Part shown: positions 1 to 6,156 of the stretch, piece by piece
Layout of the letters: every line of letters starts with the position of its first letter
How positions within the stretch are numbered: the first letter of the stretch is position 1
Assembly (NCBI GenBank): GCA_900546895.1
Contig: UREO01000070.1
Location: 1-11,238 of the forward strand
DNA: 11,238 bases
Direction of reading: 5' to 3'
Source of the DNA: an uncultured Oscillospiraceae bacterium
Lineage (GTDB): Bacteria > Bacillota > Clostridia > Oscillospirales > Acutalibacteraceae
Translations under genes and position numbers: made by a program
Notes under the pieces: generated by a model
What the model was told of the DNA's origin: nothing
What the model saw: only the letters and a program-made list of their open reading frames with translations
The model's database searches: none

Positions 1-88
1 ATAGGATAAATATCAGGGAACCGGCGGATAATAACGAAAAGCGCAGGTTCCGGACTGATGGAACTGCTTGTCAAAAGGGTGCGTATCA

Positions 89-2530
89 ATGGTTACAAAG
101 CTGGAAGAATACAATCGGAAAAGAAATTTTGAAAAAACCGAAGAACCAGAGGGCGAATCGGAAAATCCCGAAGACCGCCTGAAATTTGTCGTTCAGCATC
201 ATATTGCCCGCAGGGATCATTTTGATTTCCGCCTCGAATGGGACGGGGTACTTTTAAGCTGGGCGGTACCAAAGGGTCCTTCCTATGATCCCCACGATAA
301 GAGGCTTGCCGTACAGGTGGAAAACCATCCACTGGAATACAGAAATTTTGAAGGGCTGATTCCCAAGGGCGAATACGGCGGCGGAGTCGTAATGCTCTGG
401 GATGAAGGTTTCTGGGAACCTCAGGCGGATGCAGCGGAAGGACTCCGTACCGGCTCGCTTAAGGTTATCCTGAAAGGCAAAAGACTGAAGGGCAAATGGG
501 CTTTGATCCGAATGAAAGCAAAAGCGGACGAGACCCGGAGCAACTGGCTCCTGCTCAAAGAAAAAGATGATTACAGCAAAACCGGCGATGGAATTTCCGG
601 CTTTACCACAAGCATCCGGACCGGACGTACCCTGGAGGAAATTGAAAAAGGCGAGGGCGAAAAATTCACCCGTAATCCTTTTGAAAAGGCGGATGTACAG
701 CTTGCCAGGCTTGTCACCACGGTTCCCGAAGGCGAAGATTGGCTTTACGAGGTAAAGTACGACGGCTACAGGATCTTGGCGTTCCTGGAAGGCAACAGCG
801 TTCGGCTGCAAACCCGCAGCGGCAACGATTATACGGACCGGTTTCCGGAAGTCGCCAATTCCCTTATCGATCTGGCCGCCGGAAGGGCAATGGTTCTGGA
901 CGGTGAAATGGCGGTCACGGACGTCCACGGCAGAACGGATTTTCAAGCTTTGCAAAACTATATGAAAGCTCCGAAAGGTAAAAACTGCGTCTATATCGTC
1001 TTTGATCTTCTGGCCCTGGACGGAGCAGATCTAAGGGGACGGCGGCTGGTTGACAGAAAAGAAGCGCTTGGAATTCTTATGAAGCGTTCACCGAAAAATC
1101 TTTATTATTGCCAGCATATCAAAGGCAATGGAAAAGAAAGCTTCGCGGCTGCCGGTCAGGCGAATCTGGAAGGAATTGTAGGTAAAAAAGCCGATTCCGT
1201 ATACAGCGGAACCAGAAACGGTGACTGGGTCAAGCTTAAATGTGATAAAAGGCAGGAATTCGTCATTGGAGGATATACCCTATCCGATAAAAAAACAAGC
1301 GGAGTAAGCTCGCTGCTCCTTGGCGTTTATAAAGGAGAAGAACTGGTCTATGCCGGACGGGCCGGAACGGGACTGAGCGTCCGCAGTGCGGCAGAGCTTG
1401 AGCATCGGTTTAAAAGTTTAGAAAGAGGATCGGCTCCTTTCAGCCAGGCGCCCCGGGAGAGAGCTCACGAAAAAATTACCTGGCTGGAACCCCGGTTGGT
1501 TGCGGAAATCAAGTTCGCACAGTGGACCGAAGAAAATCTGCTGCGGCAGGCAAGCTTCAAGGGCCTGCGGACCGATAAAAACCCAAAGGATATTAAAAAG
1601 GAGGAAGCGGATGATGAGGCACAGCCTCGGGCATCCGCCGAAAATGTGGAGAAACCCATGAAAGCAGCTGACGATGACCTTATCATAGAAGGCGTTAAGA
1701 TTACCCACCCGGACAAGATCATGTTTCACGATCCCGACATAACCAAGGCGGATGTGATCCGCTATTATGAAAAAGTGGCGGCGCGTATGCTTCCCTATGT
1801 ATCCCACAGAATTTTAAGCATCGTGCGCTGTCCCAAGGGAATATCACAGAGCTGCTTTTTTAAAAAACATCCCGGTTCAGACAGCAAAGGGGTCGTTTCC
1901 GTATCGATCCCCACCAACGATGGGGAAACGGAAGATTATTTCTATATTGAGGATGCGTCCGGACTGATATCTGAAGCGCAGATGGGCACGCTGGAATTCC
2001 ATACCTGGGGGAGCAGGGTAGACAAGCTTGAAAACCCCGACGTAATGGTATTCGATCTTGATCCTGACGAGGGAATGGACCTCGAAACGGTGCGCCAGGG
2101 GGTGAAAGATGTCAAAAGCATTCTTGCCGAACTCTCGCTCAAGTCGTATCTAAAGACCAGCGGCGGCAAAGGGTACCATGTGGTCGTCCCTTTTAAACCC
2201 GTTGCTTCGTGGGATGTGTTCCACGATTTTGCGAAACGCATTGCCGAAGTAATGGAACAGAAGTGGCCCGACCGTTATACAAGCAATATCCGGAAGGAAA
2301 AACGGAAAAACAAAATCTTTATCGATTGGATCCGAAACGGCAGAGGCGCTACCAGTGTTTCCCCCTATTCCATAAGAGCGAGAAAAGGGGCCAAAGTGTC
2401 CATGCCGATCGCCTGGGATGAGCTTGAAACGGTTGCCCCCGACGGCATTACTATGGAGGATGCACTCCAGAGGATCGGCGGCAATGACCCCTGGAAAGAT
2501 TTTTTTCAAAATAGTCAGGTCTTAAAATAA
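89..2530 (+). CDS. ligD: ATP-dependent DNA ligase D (PE-LIG-POL), full length
   Basis: This is the multifunctional ligase of bacterial non-homologous end joining. It trims, fills and seals broken DNA ends, normally with Ku. All three modules are visible in 813 residues. The 3'-phosphoesterase comes first, with H38, H44, D46, R48, H80 and Y84 in the spacing known from Pseudomonas LigD. The ligase follows, with adenylated Lys223 in EVKYDGYR, EGIVGKK at 361-367 and WVKLK at 380-384. A charged linker (about 498-530) leads to the archaeo-eukaryotic primase-type polymerase, with acidic pair D657/D659 in DLDPD, SGGKGYHVV at 691-699 and D746. The order matches the Pseudomonas type. ATG at 89 is preferred over an in-frame TTG at 68 because AAAAGGGTG (73-81) sits nine to ten bases before it. 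No Ku gene is visible; it could lie to the left. The assignment is very secure. Confidence 0.96.
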   Translation: MVTKLEEYNRKRNFEKTEEPEGESENPEDRLKFVVQHHIARRDHFDFRLEWDGVLLSWAVPKGPSYDPHDKRLAVQVENHPLEYRNFEGLIPKGEYGGGVVMLWDEGFWEPQADAAEGLRTGSLKVILKGKRLKGKWALIRMKAKADETRSNWLLLKEKDDYSKTGDGISGFTTSIRTGRTLEEIEKGEGEKFTRNPFEKADVQLARLVTTVPEGEDWLYEVKYDGYRILAFLEGNSVRLQTRSGNDYTDRFPEVANSLIDLAAGRAMVLDGEMAVTDVHGRTDFQALQNYMKAPKGKNCVYIVFDLLALDGADLRGRRLVDRKEALGILMKRSPKNLYYCQHIKGNGKESFAAAGQANLEGIVGKKADSVYSGTRNGDWVKLKCDKRQEFVIGGYTLSDKKTSGVSSLLLGVYKGEELVYAGRAGTGLSVRSAAELEHRFKSLERGSAPFSQAPRERAHEKITWLEPRLVAEIKFAQWTEENLLRQASFKGLRTDKNPKDIKKEEADDEAQPRASAENVEKPMKAADDDLIIEGVKITHPDKIMFHDPDITKADVIRYYEKVAARMLPYVSHRILSIVRCPKGISQSCFFKKHPGSDSKGVVSVSIPTNDGETEDYFYIEDASGLISEAQMGTLEFHTWGSRVDKLENPDVMVFDLDPDEGMDLETVRQGVKDVKSILAELSLKSYLKTSGGKGYHVVVPFKPVASWDVFHDFAKRIAEVMEQKWPDRYTSNIRKEKRKNKIFIDWIRNGRGATSVSPYSIRARKGAKVSMPIAWDELETVAPDGITMEDALQRIGGNDPWKDFFQNSQVLK

Positions 2531-2546
2531 GCAAATCGGGTCAATG

Positions 2547-2604
2547 AACGGTGGTTGGTATTTTGGAACATTTTGAAATGTCCCAAGATCAGCCGCCGTT
2601 TTTT
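2547..2604 (+). terminator. Rho-independent terminator after ligD
   Basis: A long two-part hairpin begins 17 bases after the ligD stop. The outer arms are AACGGTGGTTG (2547-2557) and CAGCCGCCGTT (2590-2600), with two G-U pairs. The inner arms are TTGGAACATTT (2563-2573) and AAATGTCCCAA (2576-2586). Six T follow at 2599-2604. Confidence 0.85.
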
Positions 2605-2624
2605 ATGTCCGGAACAAAAATTTT

Positions 2625-2651
2625 ACCGTTGCACTATATTAGTGCAGCGGT
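2625..2651. repeat. 12-base inverted repeat, possible operator
   Basis: ACCGTTGCACTA (2625-2636) and TAGTGCAGCGGT (2640-2651) are reverse complements except for one position, separated by TAT. No T-run follows, so it does not look like a terminator. It lies just past the ligD terminator and about 100 bases before the abrB-type promoter. The function is unknown; a protein-binding site is the simplest guess. Confidence 0.5.
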
Positions 2652-2744
2652 ACCATAAATAACCTGTAATATTAATACATAGTACCGGACCGCCCCGTCT
2701 TTCCCTGACAGATTGGATTTTAATAGCAGATTCTGTGTATTGTT

Positions 2745-2753
2745 TGATATACT
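2745..2753 (+). promoter_or_regulatory. Extended -10 promoter for the AbrB-type gene
   Basis: TGATATACT reads as an extended -10 (TGn followed by TATACT). No good -35 element is present at the usual distance, which is common for extended -10 promoters. A start near 2760 would give a leader of about 70 bases that contains the 2774-2798 inverted repeat. Confidence 0.5.
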
Positions 2754-2773
2754 ATTGATGAAAAGACCATGAC

Positions 2774-2798
2774 GGAAAATCGGGTATTTCCGTTTTCC
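2774..2798 (+). repeat. Inverted repeat in the leader of the AbrB-type gene
   Basis: The arms are GGAAAA-t-CGG and CCG-TTTTCC around GTATTT, a nine-pair stem with one bulged T. It lies between the likely transcription start and the ribosome binding site at 2816-2823, so it could be an operator or an RNA hairpin. No T-run follows it. Confidence 0.4.
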
Positions 2799-2831
2799 AT
2801 GAGATAGGGAAATTTAAGGGAGGCAAAATCT

Positions 2832-3098
2832 ATGAGGGCAACAGGAATTGTCCGCAAAATTGATAACACGGGGCGTATTGTCGTTCCAAAAGAGCTTCGC
2901 GAAATCAACGGAATCGAGGACGGAGATCCGATCGAGTTTTATACGGATGACGAAGAAAATATTATCCTGCACAAATATGTGCCATATGAGGATTGGACGA
3001 AAGAAGAGCTGCGCGAAGCGCTGTTCGCGGCGGCCAAGGATGCCGGAAGAAACCCGGAGGAATACCTCGACAAAGCGAGAAAGAAACCAAAAGCGTAA
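2832..3098 (+). CDS. AbrB/MazE/SpoVT-type DNA-binding regulator
   Basis: This is an 88-residue protein. Its first 50 residues form the swapped-hairpin AbrB fold: ATGIVRKIDNTGRIVVPKEL, then a short acidic loop and IEFYTDDEENIILHKY. That is the DNA-binding module of transition-state regulators such as AbrB, Abh and SpoVT. The remaining residues (about 53-88) are charged and helical (EDWTKEELREALFAAAK) and end in a lysine-rich tail. They are probably an oligomerisation helix rather than the SpoVT GAF domain, which is absent. The start is fixed by AAGGGAGG (2816-2823) eight bases before ATG. The gene appears to be alone in its transcript. It may regulate itself through the leader repeat, which is inference. 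The target genes cannot be told from the sequence. MazE-like antitoxins share the fold, but no toxin gene follows. Confidence 0.9.
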   Translation: MRATGIVRKIDNTGRIVVPKELREINGIEDGDPIEFYTDDEENIILHKYVPYEDWTKEELREALFAAAKDAGRNPEEYLDKARKKPKA

Positions 3099-3135
3099 TA
3101 AACGCCGGATATCCTGCGGAAACCGCAGAACGAGC

Positions 3136-3169
3136 AAAAAAAAGAGACTCCTGCCGAAAGGCAGGAGTC
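3136..3169 (-). terminator. Terminator of the FMN reductase gene
   Basis: GACTCCTGCC (3146-3155), GAAA loop, GGCAGGAGTC (3160-3169) form a perfect ten-pair stem. On the minus strand it is followed by a T-run (plus-strand A-run, 3136-3143). It lies 11 bases past the minus-strand stop and 37 bases past the convergent AbrB-type gene, whose transcripts would also meet the stem. Confidence 0.85.
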
Positions 3170-3180
3170 GAATGGAACCA

Positions 3181-3735
3181 TTAAAAATGGTTTATCCATG
3201 TTACAAAAGCATCCACATAGCTTTTCAGAAACGATTTGGTATTTTCTGAAGTCAGTTTACCGTCAGGTCCCAGAACGTCCGTTACATTTCCAAGATACGC
3301 TTCCGGCTGCTGCATCGTGTAAACGTTCAAAAACACCAAAGACTGACGTAGATGGTGGTTTGCACCGAAGGCACTCAGTTTCCCCGGGGATACACTGATG
3401 ATTGCTCCGGGCTTTGCGTCCCAGACGCTTTTTCCATATGGACGGGAGCCTACATCAAGCGCGTTTTTCAATACGGCAGGGACGGAACGGTTGTATTCCG
3501 GCGTTACAAACAGAAATGCATCTAATTTGCCGACAGCTTGTCTGAATTCAGTCCAGGAAGCAGGCGGTGCGGAAGTATCGTCATAATCCTGATTATATAA
3601 TTCAAGACCTCCGATATCGATAATCTGCGCGGTAAAATCTTCCGGCATAAGATCAATGACATTTTGAGCGATCTTTTTGCTGAAAGAATCTTTTCGAAGA
3701 CTTCCCACAAAGACGCCAATTGCTTTTTTGCTCAT
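3181..3735 (-). CDS. NADPH-dependent FMN reductase family flavoprotein
   Basis: This is a 184-residue flavodoxin-fold protein, close to the family norm. Residues 11-17 (GSLRKDS) form the FMN phosphate-binding loop after the first strand. TPEYNRSVPAVLKNALD (78-94) is the family's flavin-binding signature, and GAIISVSPGKLSAFGA (110-125) is the third flavin-contact strand. Relatives reduce quinones, azo dyes or chromate using NAD(P)H, and the natural substrate here cannot be told. It is cytosolic, with no signal peptide. The start is supported by AAGGGGTG on the minus strand (3743-3750), seven bases before ATG. A promoter with extended -10 lies at 3770-3798 and a strong terminator follows, so it is monocistronic. 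A role in thiol or quinone redox stress is inference. Confidence 0.92.
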   Translation of the reverse strand: MSKKAIGVFVGSLRKDSFSKKIAQNVIDLMPEDFTAQIIDIGGLELYNQDYDDTSAPPASWTEFRQAVGKLDAFLFVTPEYNRSVPAVLKNALDVGSRPYGKSVWDAKPGAIISVSPGKLSAFGANHHLRQSLVFLNVYTMQQPEAYLGNVTDVLGPDGKLTSENTKSFLKSYVDAFVTWINHF

Positions 3736-3769
3736 ATCAGGTCACCCCTTAAAAAATTTTTATAGATGT

Positions 3770-3798
3770 ATTATAGCATTAATTTCCTAAAAAGCGAA
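3770..3798 (-). promoter_or_regulatory. Promoter of the FMN reductase gene
   Basis: On the minus strand TGCTATAAT is an extended consensus -10 (hexamer at 3770-3775). A weak -35 (TTCGCT, 3793-3798) lies 17 bases upstream. The distance to the ribosome binding site is about 20 bases. Confidence 0.65.
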
Positions 3799-3852
3799 CT
3801 TAAATATTTAGAACGGCCCAAAGAAAAAATAGGAGGAATGCCAATTGTGTAA

Positions 3853-3882
3853 TTGACAATTAAATAGCAACAAATTTGTAAT
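3853..3882 (+). promoter_or_regulatory. Candidate plus-strand promoter in the gene-poor stretch
   Basis: A perfect -35 TTGACA (3853-3858) is followed after 18 bases by TGTAAT (3877-3882), five of six matches to a -10. It is embedded in an AATTGT/ACAATT inverted repeat (3843-3861). Transcription would start near 3889, with no conventional gene downstream. Confidence 0.4.
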
Positions 3883-3901
3883 TATTTTGCAAAGGTAATT
3901 T

Positions 3902-4006
3902 ATGGAAATAGAGAAGCCGCTCCAATTAAGGAGCGGCCACAGAGGGGTATTAATGAAAAAGAAGGATATGATTTCTCATATAGGACTTGTAAGCTGTTTG
4001 GAATGA
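3902..4006 (+). CDS. Possible 34-aa peptide ORF, doubtful
   Basis: The reading frame begins MEIEKPLQLRSGHR and ends ISHIGLVSCLE. AAAGG at 3891-3895 lies six bases before ATG, and a second ATG at 3953 has AGAGGGG upstream. The frame runs through the first GC-rich hairpin (3916-3938), and only about 13 bases separate the likely transcription start from ATG. I recognise no family. It may be a chance frame inside a non-coding transcript. Confidence 0.2.
   Translation: MEIEKPLQLRSGHRGVLMKKKDMISHIGLVSCLE
3916..3938 (-). terminator. GC-rich hairpin, second copy of the 4073-4096 stem
   Basis: GCCGCTCC (3916-3923), loop AATTAA, GGAGCGGC (3930-3937) form a perfect eight-pair stem sharing GCCGCTC with the hairpin 157 bases away. 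On the minus strand the tail is CTTCTC, too poor in T for a confident terminator call. It may be a backup terminator or part of an RNA. Confidence 0.35.
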
Positions 4007-4065
4007 TTAAAGTATAATGGCCCAATGTGAAATCGGCGTGAAGATTGGGTTAAAATTCTACTAAT

Positions 4066-4096
4066 TTGAAAAGGCCGCTCCTGCTACAGAGCGGCC
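4066..4096 (-). terminator. Likely terminator of the ferritin-like gene
   Basis: GGCCGCTC (4073-4080) and GAGCGGCC (4089-4096) form an eight-pair GC stem with an eight-base loop. Read on the minus strand it is followed by CTTTTCAAATT. It lies about 80 bases beyond the stop of the ferritin-like gene. Confidence 0.55.
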
Positions 4097-4174
4097 CGGA
4101 TAGAGAAAAAACAGAAAAGAAGTTTGATAGAAGGATTGGCAGGAAAGAACTGAATTATTCAAAAGGCGAATGTT

Positions 4175-4690
4175 TTATTTTGCGGCCGCTCTCAGCCCGG
4201 TAAGTATTTCAATGTGCCTTTCTTCATCAAGGATGATCCGTTTGAATAAATTCTGGATTTGAGCGTCTCCGATCTGCCGGATCATTCTTTGATAATGCGC
4301 GATGGCAGCTTTTTCTCCTTCAATGTCGGACTGAATAATCTGTGCAAAGGTATTGCGGTACATGGGGAAACTTCCGCTCCAGTACCTTCCGGATAAGCAT
4401 GATCGGAGCAGCGGGGTGTTACCCAATTGTAATACGAGATCACCTAACAGTCTCCAATGGATCATTTCTACTTGTATGATTGCCCCGTATGCCTCATATG
4501 AATTTGCCAAATCCTTTAAATACAGGCGGTGTACCCCATATTGGGCGATGGCGGTTGATTCAGACCCTTCTCCCGCATATCCGTCTGAAATGATTGACGC
4601 GTATCTGCAGTTTTTTTCAGTCACCGTTACAATCGGATATGGTTCGTCGACCCTGGCGGACAGATAGGCGTCGCTGGCATTGTCGTTCAT
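4175..4690 (-). CDS. Ferritin-like diiron-carboxylate protein
   Basis: This 171-residue four-helix protein has the paired metal-ligand pattern of ferritin-like proteins. E44 is in SESTAIAQY, E75-x-x-H78 in QVEMIHW, E126 in EGEKAAIAHY and E156-x-x-H159 in LDEERHIEIL. A YWSGSFPMYRN segment (103-113) links the two helix pairs. I recognise it as the clostridial group usually annotated as bacterioferritin or ferritin-like domain protein. The expected role is iron handling or peroxide/oxygen scavenging through a dinuclear site; activity is not proven by the sequence. It has no signal peptide. The gene starts at ATG preceded by GAGGTGAG and lies 124 bases downstream of the Cys-rich peptide gene on the same strand, so the two may share a transcript. 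Rubrerythrin-type rubredoxin cysteines are absent. Manganese-catalase relatives are the alternative. Confidence 0.85.
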   Translation of the reverse strand: MNDNASDAYLSARVDEPYPIVTVTEKNCRYASIISDGYAGEGSESTAIAQYGVHRLYLKDLANSYEAYGAIIQVEMIHWRLLGDLVLQLGNTPLLRSCLSGRYWSGSFPMYRNTFAQIIQSDIEGEKAAIAHYQRMIRQIGDAQIQNLFKRIILDEERHIEILTGLRAAAK

Positions 4691-4782
4691 ATTCTCACCT
4701 CACAGAAATAATATGCGGCAATTCAGAGGCAGATACCTTTTGTGTCCGGAAATGATCTTCAAGGGCGTTTTTCTATGTAGGA

Positions 4783-4807
4783 TGGCGCCCGCTGTCAGTG
4801 AGCGCCA
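4783..4807. repeat. Inverted repeat between two minus-strand genes
   Basis: TGGCGC (4783-4788) and GCGCCA (4802-4807) flank 13 bases, just past the Cys-rich peptide stop. Neither strand carries a T-run after it, so a terminator call is not supported. It might pause transcription or bind a protein. Confidence 0.3.
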
Positions 4808-4814
4808 CGATCTG

Positions 4815-4892
4815 CTATTTACATCTGCGGCAGCAACAGCCGCGCCTGCAGCCGCATCCCGCTAAAATCAGAAATGGTATTAGCCAACACAT
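4815..4892 (-). CDS. 25-aa cysteine-rich hydrophobic peptide
   Basis: This is a tiny gene on the minus strand. The peptide starts MCWLIPFLILAG, a hydrophobic stretch of about nine residues. It continues as a basic, Cys-dense tail (GCGCRRGCCCRRCK). There are seven cysteines in 25 residues: positions 2, 13, 15, 19, 20, 21 and 24. Three signals agree: ribosome binding site AAGGTGG (minus strand, 4901-4907) eight bases before ATG; a promoter with perfect TTGACA 18 bases from TAGTAT (4925-4954); and a stop directly after the Cys tail. It could be a membrane-attached metal-binding or disulfide-linked peptide, or a spore-surface component. All of these are guesses. It lies upstream of, and possibly co-transcribed with, the ferritin-like gene. 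I recognise no named family. Confidence 0.6.
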   Translation of the reverse strand: MCWLIPFLILAGCGCRRGCCCRRCK

Positions 4893-4924
4893 ATTTGGTT
4901 CCACCTTTCGATCGGAGTTGTTAC

Positions 4925-4954
4925 ATACTATGATTTTCAAATATAGCTTGTCAA
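4925..4954 (-). promoter_or_regulatory. Promoter of the Cys-rich peptide gene
   Basis: On the minus strand a perfect -35 TTGACA (plus 4949-4954) lies 18 bases from a -10 TAGTAT (plus 4925-4930). Transcription would start near 4918, about 11 bases before the ribosome binding site. It may also drive the ferritin-like gene, for which I see no separate convincing promoter. Confidence 0.65.
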
Positions 4955-4968
4955 TATGGGAAACAGGA

Positions 4969-5157
4969 ATGCAAGGGGGGAATATTTTTAGGCAGATCCC
5001 TTTACCGGAGATACCGGAGGTTAAGACTGAACCCGGGATGCCTTTTGAGGGATCGCGCTTGCTGAATTTTTCTCTTTATGCTATACTGCAAATTAGAGAA
5101 CAGTTTACCGATATGTATGATGAACAGCGTGTCAATAGGGAGCAGGAAGAGTTCTGA
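4969..5157 (+). CDS. Possible 62-aa hypothetical protein
   Basis: An open frame of 62 codons ends 33 bases before pirin. The product has a proline/glutamate-rich start (IPLPEIPEVKTEPGMPFEG), a short hydrophobic helix (LLNFSLYAILQI) and an acidic end (MYDEQRVNREQEEF). The composition looks protein-like and the frame is open upstream to about 4798. The ATG at 4969 has only AGGA directly against it as a binding site, and ATG 5038 has no good site. The run of G at 4975-4980 is better placed for an unusual ATT start at 4984. No family is recognised. It could be translated together with pirin, or be a chance frame. Confidence 0.35.
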   Translation: MQGGNIFRQIPLPEIPEVKTEPGMPFEGSRLLNFSLYAILQIREQFTDMYDEQRVNREQEEF

Positions 5158-5190
5158 TTTCCATATAAAACGCTGGGAAGGAAAATGGAT

Positions 5191-6024
5191 ATGAAAAAAC
5201 GCACGATTAAAAAAATAATCCGGGGACAAAGAGCGACGGATGGTGCCGGAGTGCGGCTCGTCCGTGTGATCGGATACCATGACGTGGAAGATTTCGACCC
5301 GTTTTTGATGCTGGATTCCTCTGATTCCACAGACCCGTCGGACTATATCGCCGGGTTTCCCATGCATCCGCACAGAGGAATCGAGACTATTACTTATTTG
5401 ATTTCCGGAAAGATAGAGCATGAAGACAGTCTGGGAAATAAAGGGGCCATTCATGCGGGAGAAAGCCAGTGGATGACAGCGGGAAGCGGCATTCTGCACC
5501 AGGAAATGCCGAAAGACGCCGGCAGAATGCTCGGATTTCAGCTGTGGCTAAACCTGCCCCGGGCGGAAAAGATGACCGCCCCGGCATATTTAAGCATTAC
5601 GCCGGAAATGATGGGTCATGCTGCAAAAGAGAAAGCTGATATCCGTGTCCTGTCAGAAAGTTTTGAGGATGCAGCGGGGGTGACTCCGGCCCATATACCG
5701 GCAGCGATTTATGACATAGCACTTTCGGAGGGCGGAAAAATCGAGCTCCCCACAAAAAAGGATGAAACCGTATTTGTATTCCTGATCGAAGGGAACGCCG
5801 TCATTGACGGTCAGTTGATTTTATCAAAATCGGCCGTATTGTTTGAGGAAGGGGACTATCTCTCCGTGTCGGCAGAGCCTGACTCTGCGCTGCGTATGAT
5901 TTTCTTTTCCGGGAAGCCTTTGCACGAGCCGATTGCCTGGGGCGGCCCGATTGTAATGAATACCCGTGAGGAGCTGAATCTTGCCTTTGACGAGCTGGAC
6001 AGGGGAACCTTTATCAAGCGGTAA
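5191..6024 (+). CDS. Pirin family protein
   Basis: This 277-residue bicupin has the pirin signature. It starts KKIIRGQRATDGAGVRLVRV, then FPMHPHRGIETITYLISGKIEHEDS. The iron ligands of pirins are all present: H59, H61, H103 and E105 (GSGILHQEMP). The second cupin-like C-terminal part (about 170-277) includes the conserved FFSGKPLHEPIAWGGPIVMNT. Bacterial pirins have been shown to have quercetin dioxygenase activity or to bind partner enzymes as redox-sensing regulators; which applies here is unknown. The protein is cytosolic. ATG 5191 is preferred over ATG 5185 because GGGAAGGA (5175-5182) is eight bases from the former and only two from the latter. Codon use matches its neighbours. It may follow the small ORF ending at 5157. 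Confidence 0.94.
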   Translation: MKKRTIKKIIRGQRATDGAGVRLVRVIGYHDVEDFDPFLMLDSSDSTDPSDYIAGFPMHPHRGIETITYLISGKIEHEDSLGNKGAIHAGESQWMTAGSGILHQEMPKDAGRMLGFQLWLNLPRAEKMTAPAYLSITPEMMGHAAKEKADIRVLSESFEDAAGVTPAHIPAAIYDIALSEGGKIELPTKKDETVFVFLIEGNAVIDGQLILSKSAVLFEEGDYLSVSAEPDSALRMIFFSGKPLHEPIAWGGPIVMNTREELNLAFDELDRGTFIKR

Positions 6025-6038
6025 CGGGAAAACCCGTT
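6023..6038 (+). terminator. Weak hairpin at the pirin stop codon
   Basis: AACGGG (6023-6028), AAAA, CCCGTT (6033-6038) overlap the pirin stop codon, with only a short TTT tail. It is weaker than the palindrome at 6114-6141 and may merely assist it. Confidence 0.3.
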
Positions 6039-6113
6039 TGCTGCAGCGTCCGGCGTGAACGGACGTACCGCCGTCCGGGAAGCATGGAAACGAATAGAAA
6101 TTTGTTATAAGAA

Positions 6114-6141
6114 AAATCCCCTGACGGCCGTCAGGGGATTT
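6114..6141. terminator. Perfect 28-base palindromic bidirectional terminator
   Basis: AAATCCCCTGACGG (6114-6127) and CCGTCAGGGGATTT (6128-6141) are exact reverse complements. The minus strand continues into TTTTTC and the plus strand into TTTATT. It lies between pirin (+) and the 54-aa gene (-) and can end both transcripts. Confidence 0.85.
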
Positions 6142-6156
6142 ATTCCCGTATCATTC

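Larger units (their letters stand above)
2605..2831. other. Intergenic region ligD-abrB with inverted repeats
   Basis: No gene is seen here. The stretch holds a 12-base inverted repeat at 2625-2651, an extended -10 promoter at 2745-2753 and a second inverted repeat at 2774-2798 in the leader of the following regulator gene. These are described as separate features. Confidence 0.6.
3799..4174. other. Gene-poor stretch with twin hairpins
   Basis: No convincing gene is seen in about 375 bases. It contains a plus-strand promoter-like sequence (3853-3882), a possible 34-codon ORF (3902-4006), a CCCAAT/ATTGGG stem (4021-4049) and two related GC-rich hairpins (3916-3938 and 4073-4096). The hairpins may terminate minus-strand transcription from the ferritin-like gene, or the region may give a small RNA. 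Confidence 0.5.

Noticed and set aside
1..88. Tail of a ku gene before ligD
   Set aside because: Ku often precedes ligD, but the frames here are either stopped early or show no Ku-like residues, so no claim can be made.
254..955. Long minus-strand frame (233 codons) inside ligD
   Set aside because: It lies wholly under the well-supported ligD gene, has no recognisable domain and is a shadow of the plus-strand codon bias.
3838..3852. AGGAGG followed directly by ATG
   Set aside because: The spacing is about one base and the frame stops after four codons.
5002..5499. 165-codon minus-strand frame over the start of pirin
   Set aside because: It overlaps conserved pirin metal-binding sequence and has no ribosome binding site or recognisable motif.
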